Program-made: the position numbers and the translations under genes | The notes under the pieces: model-generated | Databases searched by the model: none | The model's input: the letters and a program-made list of their open reading frames with translations, nothing else | Told to the model about the DNA's origin: nothing | Shown here: positions 56,069 through 64,000 of the stretch, one piece after another | Position numbering within the stretch: position 1 is the first letter of the stretch | How the letters are laid out: every line of letters starts with the position of its first letter | From: Mesorhizobium_K sp040049215 | GTDB taxonomy: Bacteria; Pseudomonadota; Alphaproteobacteria; Rhizobiales; Rhizobiaceae | Direction of reading: 5' to 3' | DNA length: 64,000 nucleotides | NCBI RefSeq assembly: GCF_040049215.1 | Contig: NZ_JBDZDN010000004.1 | Location: 186,001-250,000 of the forward strand

Positions 56069-56998
56069 CTAGCCGGCGGCAACCAGCCCTTCAATGATGT
56101 CGTGCCCGGCATCGAATGGATGCCTGACGCGGACCGTGTAGTTCTGTCCCAGCTTGCCGAACTCGCACACGAACAGCGTCTTTTGCCGCGCCGACAGCTT
56201 GGCCTGCGCTTGCGCGTCGCCCTCGAACTCAATGACCTGGCCGACTCTCAATCCGGCGACCTGGCCAAGCGTCATGCGCGCGAGCGGCATGGTCGCCTGA
56301 AGTTCAACGCCCGAGCGCATTACTTCCTCGCTGAAGCGCTGGCGCCATTGTGTCGCCGGCCCCGCCTTCTGGGCGCTGCCCGAGCCTGCTCCCTTGAGCA
56401 ACAGCCGTTGTGGCACGGTCAGCACGAGCTCACCGGCTCCAGCTGGCGCGGATATTGCAAGCACCATCCGAACCCCCGGTCCGTCGCGAAGGATGTGCTT
56501 TTTCAGGTCGGCTCCGCACATGGCCTGAGGCAGAGGCAGGATGAGATCGAATGGACTGTTGCCGGCCTGGCTGAACCCCTTGGCGACCTCCTCGAACACG
56601 CGCGACGCGACGACCGTCTCGGTCGGCGACAGATCGCGGCTGATCGGGGCGGCGGCGAGGCCCGGGTCCCCGCCGAACAGCATGCTGACGATCAGGGCCA
56701 CCGCGGCGGCATCGATCGTCATGACCAGCGCGTCGGGCGAGGCTGCCGATGGCGCTACGATCATGGCATGGCCGTCGCCGTCGGGTCTTGCATCGGCGAG
56801 ACGCGCCAGTTCGACTCCCTTGAGCTCGATCGTCAGGTCGAGGCAGAGGTTTAGCCTGAGCGACTCCCTGATCGCGGGAGCAGCTTTCTCGATGACGGCG
56901 CGTGCAGCGTCCGTCACGCGGTCGGGCTCGCCCGTCTCGCCGACGAGCCGCTCGATGATATAGGCGCGCATTTCCGCGGGGGTGGCGGGACTGGTCAT
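56069..56998 (-). CDS. fliM: Flagellar motor switch protein FliM
   Basis: 309 aa from ATG at 56998 (GTG at 57004 is also possible). Rhizobial FliM is divergent; the C-terminal SpoA domain (LQATMPLARMTLGQVAGLRV, EFGKLGQNYTVRVRHPFDAG) and the operon place identify it. Binds CheY-P and sets rotation speed in rhizobia. Confidence 0.88.
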   Translation of the reverse strand: MTSPATPAEMRAYIIERLVGETGEPDRVTDAARAVIEKAAPAIRESLRLNLCLDLTIELKGVELARLADARPDGDGHAMIVAPSAASPDALVMTIDAAAVALIVSMLFGGDPGLAAAPISRDLSPTETVVASRVFEEVAKGFSQAGNSPFDLILPLPQAMCGADLKKHILRDGPGVRMVLAISAPAGAGELVLTVPQRLLLKGAGSGSAQKAGPATQWRQRFSEEVMRSGVELQATMPLARMTLGQVAGLRVGQVIEFEGDAQAQAKLSARQKTLFVCEFGKLGQNYTVRVRHPFDAGHDIIEGLVAAG

Positions 56999-57017
56999 GG
57001 TCACTGGACGCTCACGA

Positions 57018-57893
57018 TCAGGCTGCCTTCTTCTCGGCGGCGCCGGTATTCATCGTGCTCTGCTCGACCGCGTCGATCGACGGACGTTCATAGGCCGAAA
57101 TCGTCTTGCGGCCGAACTCGATCGCCACCTGCGGCAGCGAGCCGTTCATGTAGGCGAGCAGCGTCTGCTTCACGATGATGTAGAGACGATTCTTCTTCTC
57201 GCGCACGGTCTTGATCTTGGTCGCGATCGGTCCGACTACGCAGTAGGACATGAAGATGCCGAGGAACGTGCCGACCAGCGCCGCGCCGATCAGCCCGCCG
57301 AGGATCTCCGGCGACTGGTCGAGCGCTCCCATCGCCTTCACCACGCCGAGCACCGCGGCCACGATGCCGATAGCCGGGAAGCCGTCGCCCATGGCGGTCA
57401 GCGCGTGATAGGCCTTCAGCTTGTCGGCGCGGATCGTCTGGATCTCCTCGTCCATCAGCGCCTCGATCTCGTGCGGCCGCGCATTGCCGATGATGATGAT
57501 GCGGCAATAGTCACAGATGAAATGCATGAGATCGTGGTTCTTCAGCACCGTCGGGAAAGCCTGGAAGATCGCCGACTCGTTCGGATTGTCGATATGCGCC
57601 TCGACCTCGCTGCGCGACTTCGACTTCAACTCCCGCATCAGCGAATGCAGCACGCCGAGTGTCTCGAGATAGTCCCGTTCCTTCGGCACCGCCTGCTTGA
57701 AGGCTTCCATGCAGGCCTTGCCGGTGTCCTTCACCACCTTCATCGGATTGGCGACGAGGAAGGAACCGAGCGCGGCTCCGCAGATGATCACGACTTCCCA
57801 GGGCTGGATCAGCACTTCGATGTGGCCGCCCATCGCCATGAAGCCGCCGAGCACGCAGCCCAGCGTCACCACCAGCCCGATCAGAATACCCAC
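57018..57893 (-). CDS. motA: Flagellar motor stator protein MotA
   Basis: 291 aa from GTG at 57893 (VGILIGLVVTLGCVLGGFMA); the start lies before the first membrane span, as in other MotA proteins. Four TM segments and the cytoplasmic loop with charged residues for FliG contact. First gene of the leftward operon; its promoter is in the gap to 58054. Confidence 0.95.
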   Translation of the reverse strand: MGILIGLVVTLGCVLGGFMAMGGHIEVLIQPWEVVIICGAALGSFLVANPMKVVKDTGKACMEAFKQAVPKERDYLETLGVLHSLMRELKSKSRSEVEAHIDNPNESAIFQAFPTVLKNHDLMHFICDYCRIIIIGNARPHEIEALMDEEIQTIRADKLKAYHALTAMGDGFPAIGIVAAVLGVVKAMGALDQSPEILGGLIGAALVGTFLGIFMSYCVVGPIATKIKTVREKKNRLYIIVKQTLLAYMNGSLPQVAIEFGRKTISAYERPSIDAVEQSTMNTGAAEKKAA

Positions 57894-58053
57894 GGCAAGT
57901 CCTTCGCAAACGCAATGACGTTTCAGAAGTACAGGGCGTGCCTTGTGTGAGGCTTGAATCGCGATGCGTGATCGCATGAACGCGCGAAAGGTTCAGCCTC
58001 GCGCAAGCAAGCCGGCCTAGCTTTCCTCGATAAGCTTCGGCCGGAGGCCTGCC
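57894..58053. promoter_or_regulatory. Divergent promoter region of the flagellar operons
   Basis: 160 bases between motA (leftward) and the DUF1217 gene (rightward). Contains the short inverted repeat GCGAT-GCGTG-ATCGC and a GGAGG ribosome site before 58054. Must hold promoters for both operons; binding sites for VisNR or Rem cannot be told by eye. Confidence 0.6.
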
Positions 58054-59175
58054 TTGCTCAGCACCTATGTCAGCTATCAGCTCATCGTCAGGGACATGCC
58101 GAAGGCCATCGACCGCGTCGAGCGCGAGCCGATGGTGGATCGCGAGACGAAATATTACCTCGAGAACATCTCGAAGGTGAAAACCATCGACGAGTTCGTC
58201 AAGGACGACCGCCTCTTCCGCTATGCCATGAAGGCGCATGGCCTCGAGGACATGGCCTACGCCAAGGCCTTCATGGTCAAGGCGCTGAAGGAGGGCATCT
58301 CCGACCCCGACAGCTTCGCCAACAAGCTGTCGGACAAGCGCTACGCCGAGTTCGTCGGCACCTACAACTTCGCCAAGCACGGTGAACTGGCCACGGTCTA
58401 CAACAAGGCCCAGCACGAGGTGCCGGGCAACTATCTGATGCAGGCTGAGATCGCTGGCCTCGATCCGGAATCCGAATACGTCCAGCAGGAGACCGCCTAC
58501 TATCGCGCCAACATCGGCAAGGTGACGTCGATAGAGGCGCTGATGTCCAACGAACGACTGCTCACCTACGCCATGGCGGCCTACGGTCTCGACGGCACCA
58601 CCGAGGACCTTGATTACATCGAAGAGCTGCTCGCCGGCGGCGTGCGCGACCCGAAGAGCCCGGCCAATGTCGAGGAGGACAAGCGTTATACCGGCTTCGT
58701 CGCCGCTTTCGACTTCGAGGCGCTGGGCGACAAGGCGACAACGCTCACCCGCGCGCAGCAGCCTTCAATCGACAAATATCTGCGCCAGACGCTTGAGGAG
58801 AACGCCGGCGAGGAGAACGAGGGCGTCCGGCTCGCTCTCTATTTCGAACGGAAGGCGGCCGGTATCACCAGTTTCTACGAAATTCTCGCGGACCCGGCCT
58901 TGGCGGAGGTGGTGCGCACAGCGCTCAGCCTGCCGGATTCCTTCGCCTCCGCCGACATTGACCAGCAGGTGAAGTTCTTCGAGTCGAAGCTGGACATCGA
59001 GGACTTCACCGACCCCGAGCGGCTCGGAAAATTCCTCACCCGTTTCACCAGCATGTGGGAGGTCAACAATCCGACCGCGCCCGCTCAGGCGCAGATCAGC
59101 GTGCTGTTCAGTCAGCCGGTCGAATTCGGCATCTCGACCGACACGCTTTTCGCCATCCAGTCGATGAAGCGGTAG
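58054..59175 (+). CDS. DUF1217 flagellar-cluster protein with three repeats
   Basis: 373 aa from TTG with GGAGG 6 bases upstream. Three copies of a roughly 110-residue unit: ETKYYLENISKVKTIDEFVK, ETAYYRANIGKVTSIEALMS and LALYFERKAAGITSFYEILA begin near residues 24, 143 and 264. DUF1217 proteins lie in flagellar clusters of alphaproteobacteria; the function is unknown. Heads the rightward flgF operon. Confidence 0.88.
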   Translation: MLSTYVSYQLIVRDMPKAIDRVEREPMVDRETKYYLENISKVKTIDEFVKDDRLFRYAMKAHGLEDMAYAKAFMVKALKEGISDPDSFANKLSDKRYAEFVGTYNFAKHGELATVYNKAQHEVPGNYLMQAEIAGLDPESEYVQQETAYYRANIGKVTSIEALMSNERLLTYAMAAYGLDGTTEDLDYIEELLAGGVRDPKSPANVEEDKRYTGFVAAFDFEALGDKATTLTRAQQPSIDKYLRQTLEENAGEENEGVRLALYFERKAAGITSFYEILADPALAEVVRTALSLPDSFASADIDQQVKFFESKLDIEDFTDPERLGKFLTRFTSMWEVNNPTAPAQAQISVLFSQPVEFGISTDTLFAIQSMKR

Positions 59176-59184
59176 GGGCGGCCT

Positions 59185-59907
59185 GTGCAGGACGGTCTCT
59201 ACGTCGCCCTCTCCTCCCAGATCGCGCTGGAAAAGCGACTGAACACCATCGCCGACAATGTCGCCAACGCTTCTACCATCGGCTTCCGCGCAACCGGCGT
59301 GAAATTCGAGGACGTGGTATCGAGTCTCAACGATCAGGCGCTTTCCTTCGTCTCATCCGGCGACACCTACATCTCAGATACCAACGGCCCGTTGCGCGAA
59401 ACCGGAAATCCGTTCGACTTCGCCATCAAGGGCGACGCCTGGTTCGGCATCGAGACGCCTGGCGGCACGGTCATGACTCGCGACGGCCGCTTCACGCTCA
59501 CCGAGAACGGCGAACTGGTGACGATCGAAGGCTATCCGGTGCTCGATGCCGGCGGCGCGCCGATCCAGCTCGATCCGCGAAATGGCCCCCCGCGCGCCGG
59601 CGCCGACGGGTCGCTGCGCCAGGGCGACAATCTTGTCGGCGCTCTCGGCCTCTACAGTTTCGATCCCGGCCCGAACTTCGTCCGCTTCGGCAATTCCGGC
59701 ATCGTACCGGCCAGCGAACCGGAACCGGTGGTCGACCGCATCGACGCTGGCGTCTCCCAGGGATTTCTCGAGGAATCCAACGTCAATCCGGTGCTGGAAA
59801 TCACCCGGCTGATCATGGTGCAGCGCGCCTTCGAAAACGGCGCCGCGATGATCCGCGACACCGAATCCTCCTTCGACGAAGCCATAAAAACCCTTGGCTC
59901 GAGATAA
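59185..59907 (+). CDS. flgF: Flagellar proximal rod protein FlgF
   Basis: 240 aa, GTG start. The rod/hook N-terminus (LYVALSSQIALEKRLNTIAD NVAN region) and C-terminus (VLEITRLIMVQRAFENGAAM) of the FlgBCFG family are clear. Ten bases from the DUF1217 stop. Confidence 0.93.
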   Translation: MQDGLYVALSSQIALEKRLNTIADNVANASTIGFRATGVKFEDVVSSLNDQALSFVSSGDTYISDTNGPLRETGNPFDFAIKGDAWFGIETPGGTVMTRDGRFTLTENGELVTIEGYPVLDAGGAPIQLDPRNGPPRAGADGSLRQGDNLVGALGLYSFDPGPNFVRFGNSGIVPASEPEPVVDRIDAGVSQGFLEESNVNPVLEITRLIMVQRAFENGAAMIRDTESSFDEAIKTLGSR

Positions 59908-59916
59908 CGGCCACAG

Positions 59917-61317
59917 ATGACGCTGTCCCTGCCGGTTTCGCGTTTCGCCCTTCAGGCGCGGGACAACCCGCTGGAAGCACTGGAACGCGCCTGGCGCCGC
60001 GTCAGCGACGAACACGCGCTGGTCAGGCGCGGCGGCCGCATCACCGAGGTCTCGCCGACCCATTTTCGCGTGCGCGGCCTGTCGCAGGTGGCGCGGCTCG
60101 GCGAAATGATCGAGCATCGCAGCCGCGCCGGCCTGCGTCACGGCGAGATCGTGCAGATCTCGCCCGACGAGGTGCTCGTCGCTCCGTTCGAGCGGGCGGG
60201 TGATGCGGGCGTCGGCGACGCCGTCATCGACCTCGGCCCGTTTTCCGTCCTCCCGCACGCCTCGTGGCGAGGCCGCGCCATCGACGCGTTCGCCCGCCCG
60301 ATCGACGGCGGCCTGCCCCTGCCGCAAGGCGACCCGGCCGACGCCGCTCGCGTCGCGCAGCCCCCGGCGCTCGCACGCCAGCGCGTGGGCTCGGCCTTCG
60401 CGACTGGCGTCAAGGTCATCGACATCTTCACGCCGATCTGCTTCGGCCAGCGTCTCGGCATTTTCGCGGGCTCCGGTGTGGGCAAGTCGACGCTGCTCGC
60501 CATGCTCGCCGCCGCTTCCGCCTTCGACACGGTCGTCGTCTCCCTGGTCGGCGAGCGCGGCCGCGAGGTGCGCGAGTTCCTCGAAGACACGATCGGTCCC
60601 GAGTGTATGGCCAAGACGATCGCCGTCGTCTCGACCAGCGATGAGAGCGCCATGATGCGCCGCCGCGCGCCGGACACCGCCATGCGTGTCGCCGAACATT
60701 TTCGCCTCCGGGGCGACCGCGTGCTGCTTGTGCTCGACTCCATAACCCGCTTCGCCCACGCGCTGCGCGAGGTCGCGACAGGCACCGGCGAGCCTCCGGT
60801 CGCGCGCGGCTATCCGGCCTCGGTCTTCACCGAATTGCCGAAGCTCCTCGAACGGGCGGGACCCGGCGTCGAAGGTTCCGGCTCCATCACCGCGATCATC
60901 TCCGTGCTCATAGACGGCGACGACCACAACGACCCCGTCGCCGATTCCGTGCGCGGTATCCTCGACGGCCATGTCGTCCTCGACCGATCGATCGCCGAGC
61001 AGGGCCGCTACCCTCCCGTCAATCCGCTGTCGTCCATATCGCGTCTCGCGCCGAAGGCCTGGAGCGAAGACCAGCGCGCGCTCGTCACCAGGCTCAAGGC
61101 CATGATCTCGCGCTTCGAATCGACGCGCGACATCCGCCTGCTTGGAGCCTACCAGCCCGGCGCCGATGCCGAGCTGGATGTCGCCGTGAAGCAGGTGCCG
61201 CTGATCTACGAAGCGATGACGCAGACGCCCCGCGACCGTCCCTGCGTCGACGCTTTCGCCGACCTCGCCCGCCATCTGAAGTCCAGGGACAAGCCGCATG
61301 TTGCGCAACAAGGCTGA
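59917..61317 (+). CDS. fliI: Flagellum-specific ATPase FliI
   Basis: 466 aa. Walker A FAGSGVGKSTLLAML, Walker B VLLVLDSITRFAHALRE, and GEPPVARGYPASVFTELPKL typical of FliI/F1-beta. Drives unloading of export substrates. Overlaps the next gene by 20 bases. Confidence 0.95.
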   Translation: MTLSLPVSRFALQARDNPLEALERAWRRVSDEHALVRRGGRITEVSPTHFRVRGLSQVARLGEMIEHRSRAGLRHGEIVQISPDEVLVAPFERAGDAGVGDAVIDLGPFSVLPHASWRGRAIDAFARPIDGGLPLPQGDPADAARVAQPPALARQRVGSAFATGVKVIDIFTPICFGQRLGIFAGSGVGKSTLLAMLAAASAFDTVVVSLVGERGREVREFLEDTIGPECMAKTIAVVSTSDESAMMRRRAPDTAMRVAEHFRLRGDRVLLVLDSITRFAHALREVATGTGEPPVARGYPASVFTELPKLLERAGPGVEGSGSITAIISVLIDGDDHNDPVADSVRGILDGHVVLDRSIAEQGRYPPVNPLSSISRLAPKAWSEDQRALVTRLKAMISRFESTRDIRLLGAYQPGADAELDVAVKQVPLIYEAMTQTPRDRPCVDAFADLARHLKSRDKPHVAQQG

Positions 61318-61936
61318 CCGTTTGCTCGAGGAAATGATCCGCGACAACAAGCTAACAGCGGAGGAAGCGGACGGGATGGCGCAAACGCGGGGGGAGAAGT
61401 CGGCGCGCGTCGCGGCCGAGCAGACCGCCAGGCGCCGCGATCGCCGCAGCGACTTCACCGTCGCCGCCCTCGGCGTCACGCTTGGGCTGATCTGCGCGCT
61501 CTTCCCCTGGTACATCTTTTTCAATCCGGACGAATTCGGCGTCCGTGCGATGAAGTTCGGCGGCAGCGGCGGCGGAACCGAGCCGATCATGCTCGGCGCC
61601 CAGCCCGAGCGCGTCGGCGCACCCGTTGCCTCCCGCGAAATTCCGCCGATGGAGCTCGACCTCCTGTCCACGGGCACGGCCGCCAAGGAAGCTGAGGAAG
61701 ACGGTGAGCGGGGCACGCCGGGGCTGACCGACCAGCCCTTCCCCGCCCCCGTGGTATCGTTCAAGCTCGTTCACATCGCCAATGGCCGCGCGATGCTGGA
61801 AGACGACACCGGCCTCTTCGTCGTACAGCCCGGCTCGATCCTGCCCGATGGCGCCCGCGTCGAGACCATCGAGGAACGCCATGGCCGCCCCGTCCTCGTC
61901 ACCGATGCCGGCGTGGTGCTCGAACTGGAGCGATAG
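61298..61936 (+). CDS. Unknown single-TM protein between fliI and flgB
   Basis: 212 aa. A charged N-terminus (LLEEMIRDNKLTAEEADGMA), TM span FTVAALGVTLGLICALFPWY, and a periplasmic C-terminal domain (VSFKLVHIANGRAMLEDDTG). A gene of this kind occurs at this place in rhizobial clusters; no role known. Possibly acts in rod assembly given the neighbours. Confidence 0.78.
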   Translation: MLRNKADRLLEEMIRDNKLTAEEADGMAQTRGEKSARVAAEQTARRRDRRSDFTVAALGVTLGLICALFPWYIFFNPDEFGVRAMKFGGSGGGTEPIMLGAQPERVGAPVASREIPPMELDLLSTGTAAKEAEEDGERGTPGLTDQPFPAPVVSFKLVHIANGRAMLEDDTGLFVVQPGSILPDGARVETIEERHGRPVLVTDAGVVLELER

Positions 61937-61998
61937 CCCCCCGCAAGGCCCGCGCAAGACTGGCGGGCTACTCTCTGGAAATCTGCCCGGAGATTTTC

Positions 61999-62379
61999 AT
62001 GGAGCCCGTCAACCTTTTCGACCTTGCCGCACAGCAGTCGCGATGGCTTGCCGTGCGTCAGTCGGCGGTTGCGGGCAACGTCGCCAACGTCAACACGCCG
62101 GGCTACGGCACGGTCGACGTCGAGCCGTTCGAGAAGGTCCTGGACAAGTCAGGCGTCGCCATGGCCGCCACGCAGGCCGGGCATATCGGCGGCCGTTCCA
62201 CCGATGCAGGCTTCGCCATCCGCGAGGAGCAGCGTGATGCCTCTCTCTTGCCTTCGGAGAATTCCGTGGTGCTCGAAAACGAGCTGCTCAAGGCCGGCGA
62301 CATCCGCCGCCAGTTCGAACTCAATACGGCGATCGTCAAGGCGTTCCACCGCATGCTCATGCTGACATCGAAGAGCTGA
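61999..62379 (+). CDS. flgB: Flagellar rod protein FlgB
   Basis: 126 aa. FDLAAQQSRWLAVRQSAVAG then NVANVNTPGY and the C-terminal helix (FELNTAIVKAFHRMLMLTSK). Proximal rod component, read in order with flgC, fliE and flgG. Confidence 0.94.
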   Translation: MEPVNLFDLAAQQSRWLAVRQSAVAGNVANVNTPGYGTVDVEPFEKVLDKSGVAMAATQAGHIGGRSTDAGFAIREEQRDASLLPSENSVVLENELLKAGDIRRQFELNTAIVKAFHRMLMLTSKS

Positions 62380-62381
62380 TC

Positions 62382-62798
62382 ATGGACCCGCTCGCCGCCG
62401 CCTTGAAAGTCGCTGCCTCCGGCCTCGGCGTCCAGTCGGAGCGGCTGCGCGTCGTGTCGGAAAACCTCGCCAACGCACAGTCGACAGGCGATGCGCCCGG
62501 CGCGGAACCCTATCGCCGCAAGACGATCAGCTTCGCCGCCGAGCTCGACCGCGCGACCGGTGGATCGCTTGTCGAGGTCAACGACATTGGGCGCGACGAC
62601 ACCGACTTCCCGGTCGAGTTCATTCCCGGCCACGAGGCGGCGGACGACAAGGGCTACGTCAAGATGCCCAACGTCAACGTGCTGATCGAAATGGCCGACA
62701 TGAGCGAGGCCAACCGCTCCTACGAGGCCAATCTGCAGGTTATCAAGCAGGCGCGCGAATTGATCTCCATGACCATCGACCTGATGCGGAGCCAGTAA
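62382..62798 (+). CDS. flgC: Flagellar rod protein FlgC
   Basis: 138 aa. LAAALKVAASGLGVQSERLR with SENLANAQSTG, and the C-terminal NVLIEMADMSEANRSYEANL. Two bases after flgB; overlaps fliE. Confidence 0.95.
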   Translation: MDPLAAALKVAASGLGVQSERLRVVSENLANAQSTGDAPGAEPYRRKTISFAAELDRATGGSLVEVNDIGRDDTDFPVEFIPGHEAADDKGYVKMPNVNVLIEMADMSEANRSYEANLQVIKQARELISMTIDLMRSQ

Positions 62799-63115
62799 TG
62801 ATCGGCGGCATTGGCGCAATCGACTTCAAAGCGATAGGCAGCGCGTCGCAGCTCGGCCAAGGCAGCCCGGCGGCGGCCACCGGGACCGCGGACGCAACCG
62901 GCTCCTTCGCATCGGTTCTGTCCGATCTCGCCACGCGCACCGTTGGCACGCTGGAACGCGCTGAAGAGCTCGCCGTGCAGGGCATTCAAGGCCAGGCGGA
63001 CACACGCGAAGTGGTCGATGCCGTGATGAGCGCCGAGCAGGCGCTGACGGCGGCCGTCGCCATCCGCGACAAGATCGTCAGCGCCTATATGGAAATCAGC
63101 CGGATGGCGATCTGA
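62798..63115 (+). CDS. fliE: Flagellar hook-basal body protein FliE
   Basis: 105 aa. C-terminal half ERAEELAVQGIQGQADTREV, AVAIRDKIVSAYMEISRMAI is the family signature. Joins the MS ring and rod. ATG overlaps the flgC stop. Confidence 0.93.
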   Translation: MIGGIGAIDFKAIGSASQLGQGSPAAATGTADATGSFASVLSDLATRTVGTLERAEELAVQGIQGQADTREVVDAVMSAEQALTAAVAIRDKIVSAYMEISRMAI

Positions 63116-63142
63116 GAACGCCGTGCGAAAGGGTAAGCAGTC

Positions 63143-63931
63143 ATGAAGGCACTCGCCATCGCCGCCACGGGCATGAACGCCCAGCAGACCAATCTCGAGG
63201 TCATCGCCAACAACATCGCCAACATCAACACCACCGGCTTCAAGCGCGCGCGCGCCGAATTCTCCGACCTTCTCTATCAGGTCGACCGCATGCAGGGCGT
63301 GCCGTCGCGCGCCAATGACAGCCTCGTTCCGGAAGGTGTCTCGATCGGTCTCGGCGTCAAGACCTCAGCCGTACGCAACGTCCATGTCCAGGGCGGATTG
63401 ACCAGCACAGGCAACAATCTCGACCTTGCGTTGACGGGCAACGGCTGGTTCCAGATCGAAGGCGCCGAGGGCCAGACGCTCTACACCCGCGCCGGTTCGT
63501 TCAACACCAACGCTACCGGTCAGCTCGTCACCGTCGACGGCTTCACCGTCACCCCGGCCATAACCGTGCCGACCGACGCGCTGGACGTGGTCGTCAACAA
63601 GACGGGTCAGGTCTTCGCCCGCATCGACGGTCAGACGGAACTGCAGGAGCTCGGCCAACTGACGCTCGCCAGCTTCGCCAACGAGGCGGGCCTGGCGCCG
63701 CTGGGCGACAATCTCTTCCATGAAACGGCGGCCTCGGGTCCCGCCACCGTCGGCGTTCCCGGCGACCTAGGCTTCGCCACCATCGAACAGGGATATCTGG
63801 AGAACTCCAACGTCGACCCGGTGAAGGAAATCACCGAGCTGATCTCGGCGCAGCGCGCCTACGAGATGAACTCCAAGGTCATCCAGGCCGCCGACGAGAT
63901 GGCCGCCGTGGTTTCGAAGAACATCCGGTGA
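63143..63931 (+). CDS. flgG: Flagellar distal rod protein FlgG
   Basis: 262 aa. MKALAIAATGMNAQQTNLEV with NNIANINTTGFKRARAEF, and the C-terminus VKEITELISAQRAYEMNSKV. Standard FlgG length. Confidence 0.97.
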   Translation: MKALAIAATGMNAQQTNLEVIANNIANINTTGFKRARAEFSDLLYQVDRMQGVPSRANDSLVPEGVSIGLGVKTSAVRNVHVQGGLTSTGNNLDLALTGNGWFQIEGAEGQTLYTRAGSFNTNATGQLVTVDGFTVTPAITVPTDALDVVVNKTGQVFARIDGQTELQELGQLTLASFANEAGLAPLGDNLFHETAASGPATVGVPGDLGFATIEQGYLENSNVDPVKEITELISAQRAYEMNSKVIQAADEMAAVVSKNIR

Positions 63932-63936
63932 CAGGC

Positions 63937-64000
63937 ATGACGAATCGGGTCCTGGGCAGCGCACTCGTCGTCGTCGCCGCGCTGGCATTTTTCGCAGGCG
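63937..64000 (+). CDS. flgA: Start of flagellar P-ring chaperone FlgA (cut by window edge)
   Basis: Only 21 codons are visible: MTNRVLGSALVVVAALAFFA, a signal peptide. Position directly after flgG with a 5-base gap is where rhizobia carry flgA, whose product is exported and helps P-ring assembly. The call rests on gene order. Confidence 0.6.
   Translation, partial: MTNRVLGSALVVVAALAFFAG

Noticed and set aside
57946..58000. Short inverted repeat GCGAT-GCGTG-ATCGC as a specific VisNR or Rem site
   Set aside because: Arms of five bases in GC-rich DNA are too weak, and no second copy was found before the other flagellar operon.
59374..61764. 796-codon minus-strand open frame opposite flgF and fliI
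   Set aside because: Antisense to two well-recognised flagellar genes and lacking any family feature.
1..64000. tRNA, rRNA, CRISPR arrays, insertion sequences
   Set aside because: Looked for cloverleaf tRNA ends, conserved rRNA stretches, spaced repeats and transposase motifs; none seen. The prophage attachment target is therefore not visible as a tRNA in this window.

Overview
The window is high-GC alphaproteobacterial DNA from the order Rhizobiales, most likely a Mesorhizobium/Aminobacter-type (Phyllobacteriaceae) chromosome. The main reason is the right flank: a flagellar/motility cluster with the visN-visR LuxR-type master regulators, flhB-fliG-fliN-fliM-motA on one strand and flgF-fliI-flgB-flgC-fliE-flgG-flgA on the other. 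That gene order is typical of rhizobia.

About three quarters of the window (1 to about 47,610) is one apparently intact, lambda-organised siphovirus-type prophage with an HK97-like head. The left end is cut by the window inside a large serine integrase (minus strand). The integrase is the last gene of a tightly overlapping leftward operon (4288 down to 1) of small zinc-ribbon and membrane proteins, a DUF5131 protein and a DUF4326 protein. The immunity region (4333-5685) holds an S24/LexA-type repressor with a two-TM protein gene just downstream, a rightward Cro-like gene, and four copies of a 14-bp palindrome (CGGAA-N4-TTCCG type) in two pairs, one at each early promoter region. The rightward early region (5434-19621) encodes several small DNA-binding proteins, a GcrA-like cell-cycle regulator homologue, a PD-(D/E)XK nuclease, three DNA-methyltransferase genes (ParB-like + MT-A70, SNF2-like helicase + N4/N6 methylase, C5 methylase with nine repeats), a replication-type winged-helix protein and a NusG-like probable antiterminator.

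Late genes (19735-47607) all read rightward: HNH nuclease, candidate cos region, TerS, TerL, portal, a collagen-like protein, ClpP-like protease, capsid, then an unexpected five-gene modification cassette (PIG-L deacetylase; methyltransferase fused to a domain resembling archaeal CTP-dependent riboflavin kinase; glycosyltransferase; FkbM methyltransferase; DUF115/MptE-like protein). After it come connectors, tail tube, a tail chaperone pair with a clear -1 frameshift site, tape measure, gene-transfer-agent-like tail-tip genes (DUF2460, DUF2163, hub), fibres including a triplicated-domain protein, and a lysis cassette (amidase, holin-like, nested spanins). A rho-independent terminator lies at 47224-47247.

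Between prophage and flagellar genes lie GDP-fucose genes (gmd, fcl), two small unknowns and a D-lyxose isomerase-family gene. The fliF gene, which in several rhizobia precedes visN, is not here. No tRNA, rRNA, CRISPR array or insertion sequence was seen.

The most novel-looking element is the 27577-31093 cassette, above all the methyltransferase-riboflavin-kinase-like fusion. Secondary points of interest are the methylation/GcrA early module, in-frame palindromic repeat elements inside prophage genes, and repeated gene-junction sequences.
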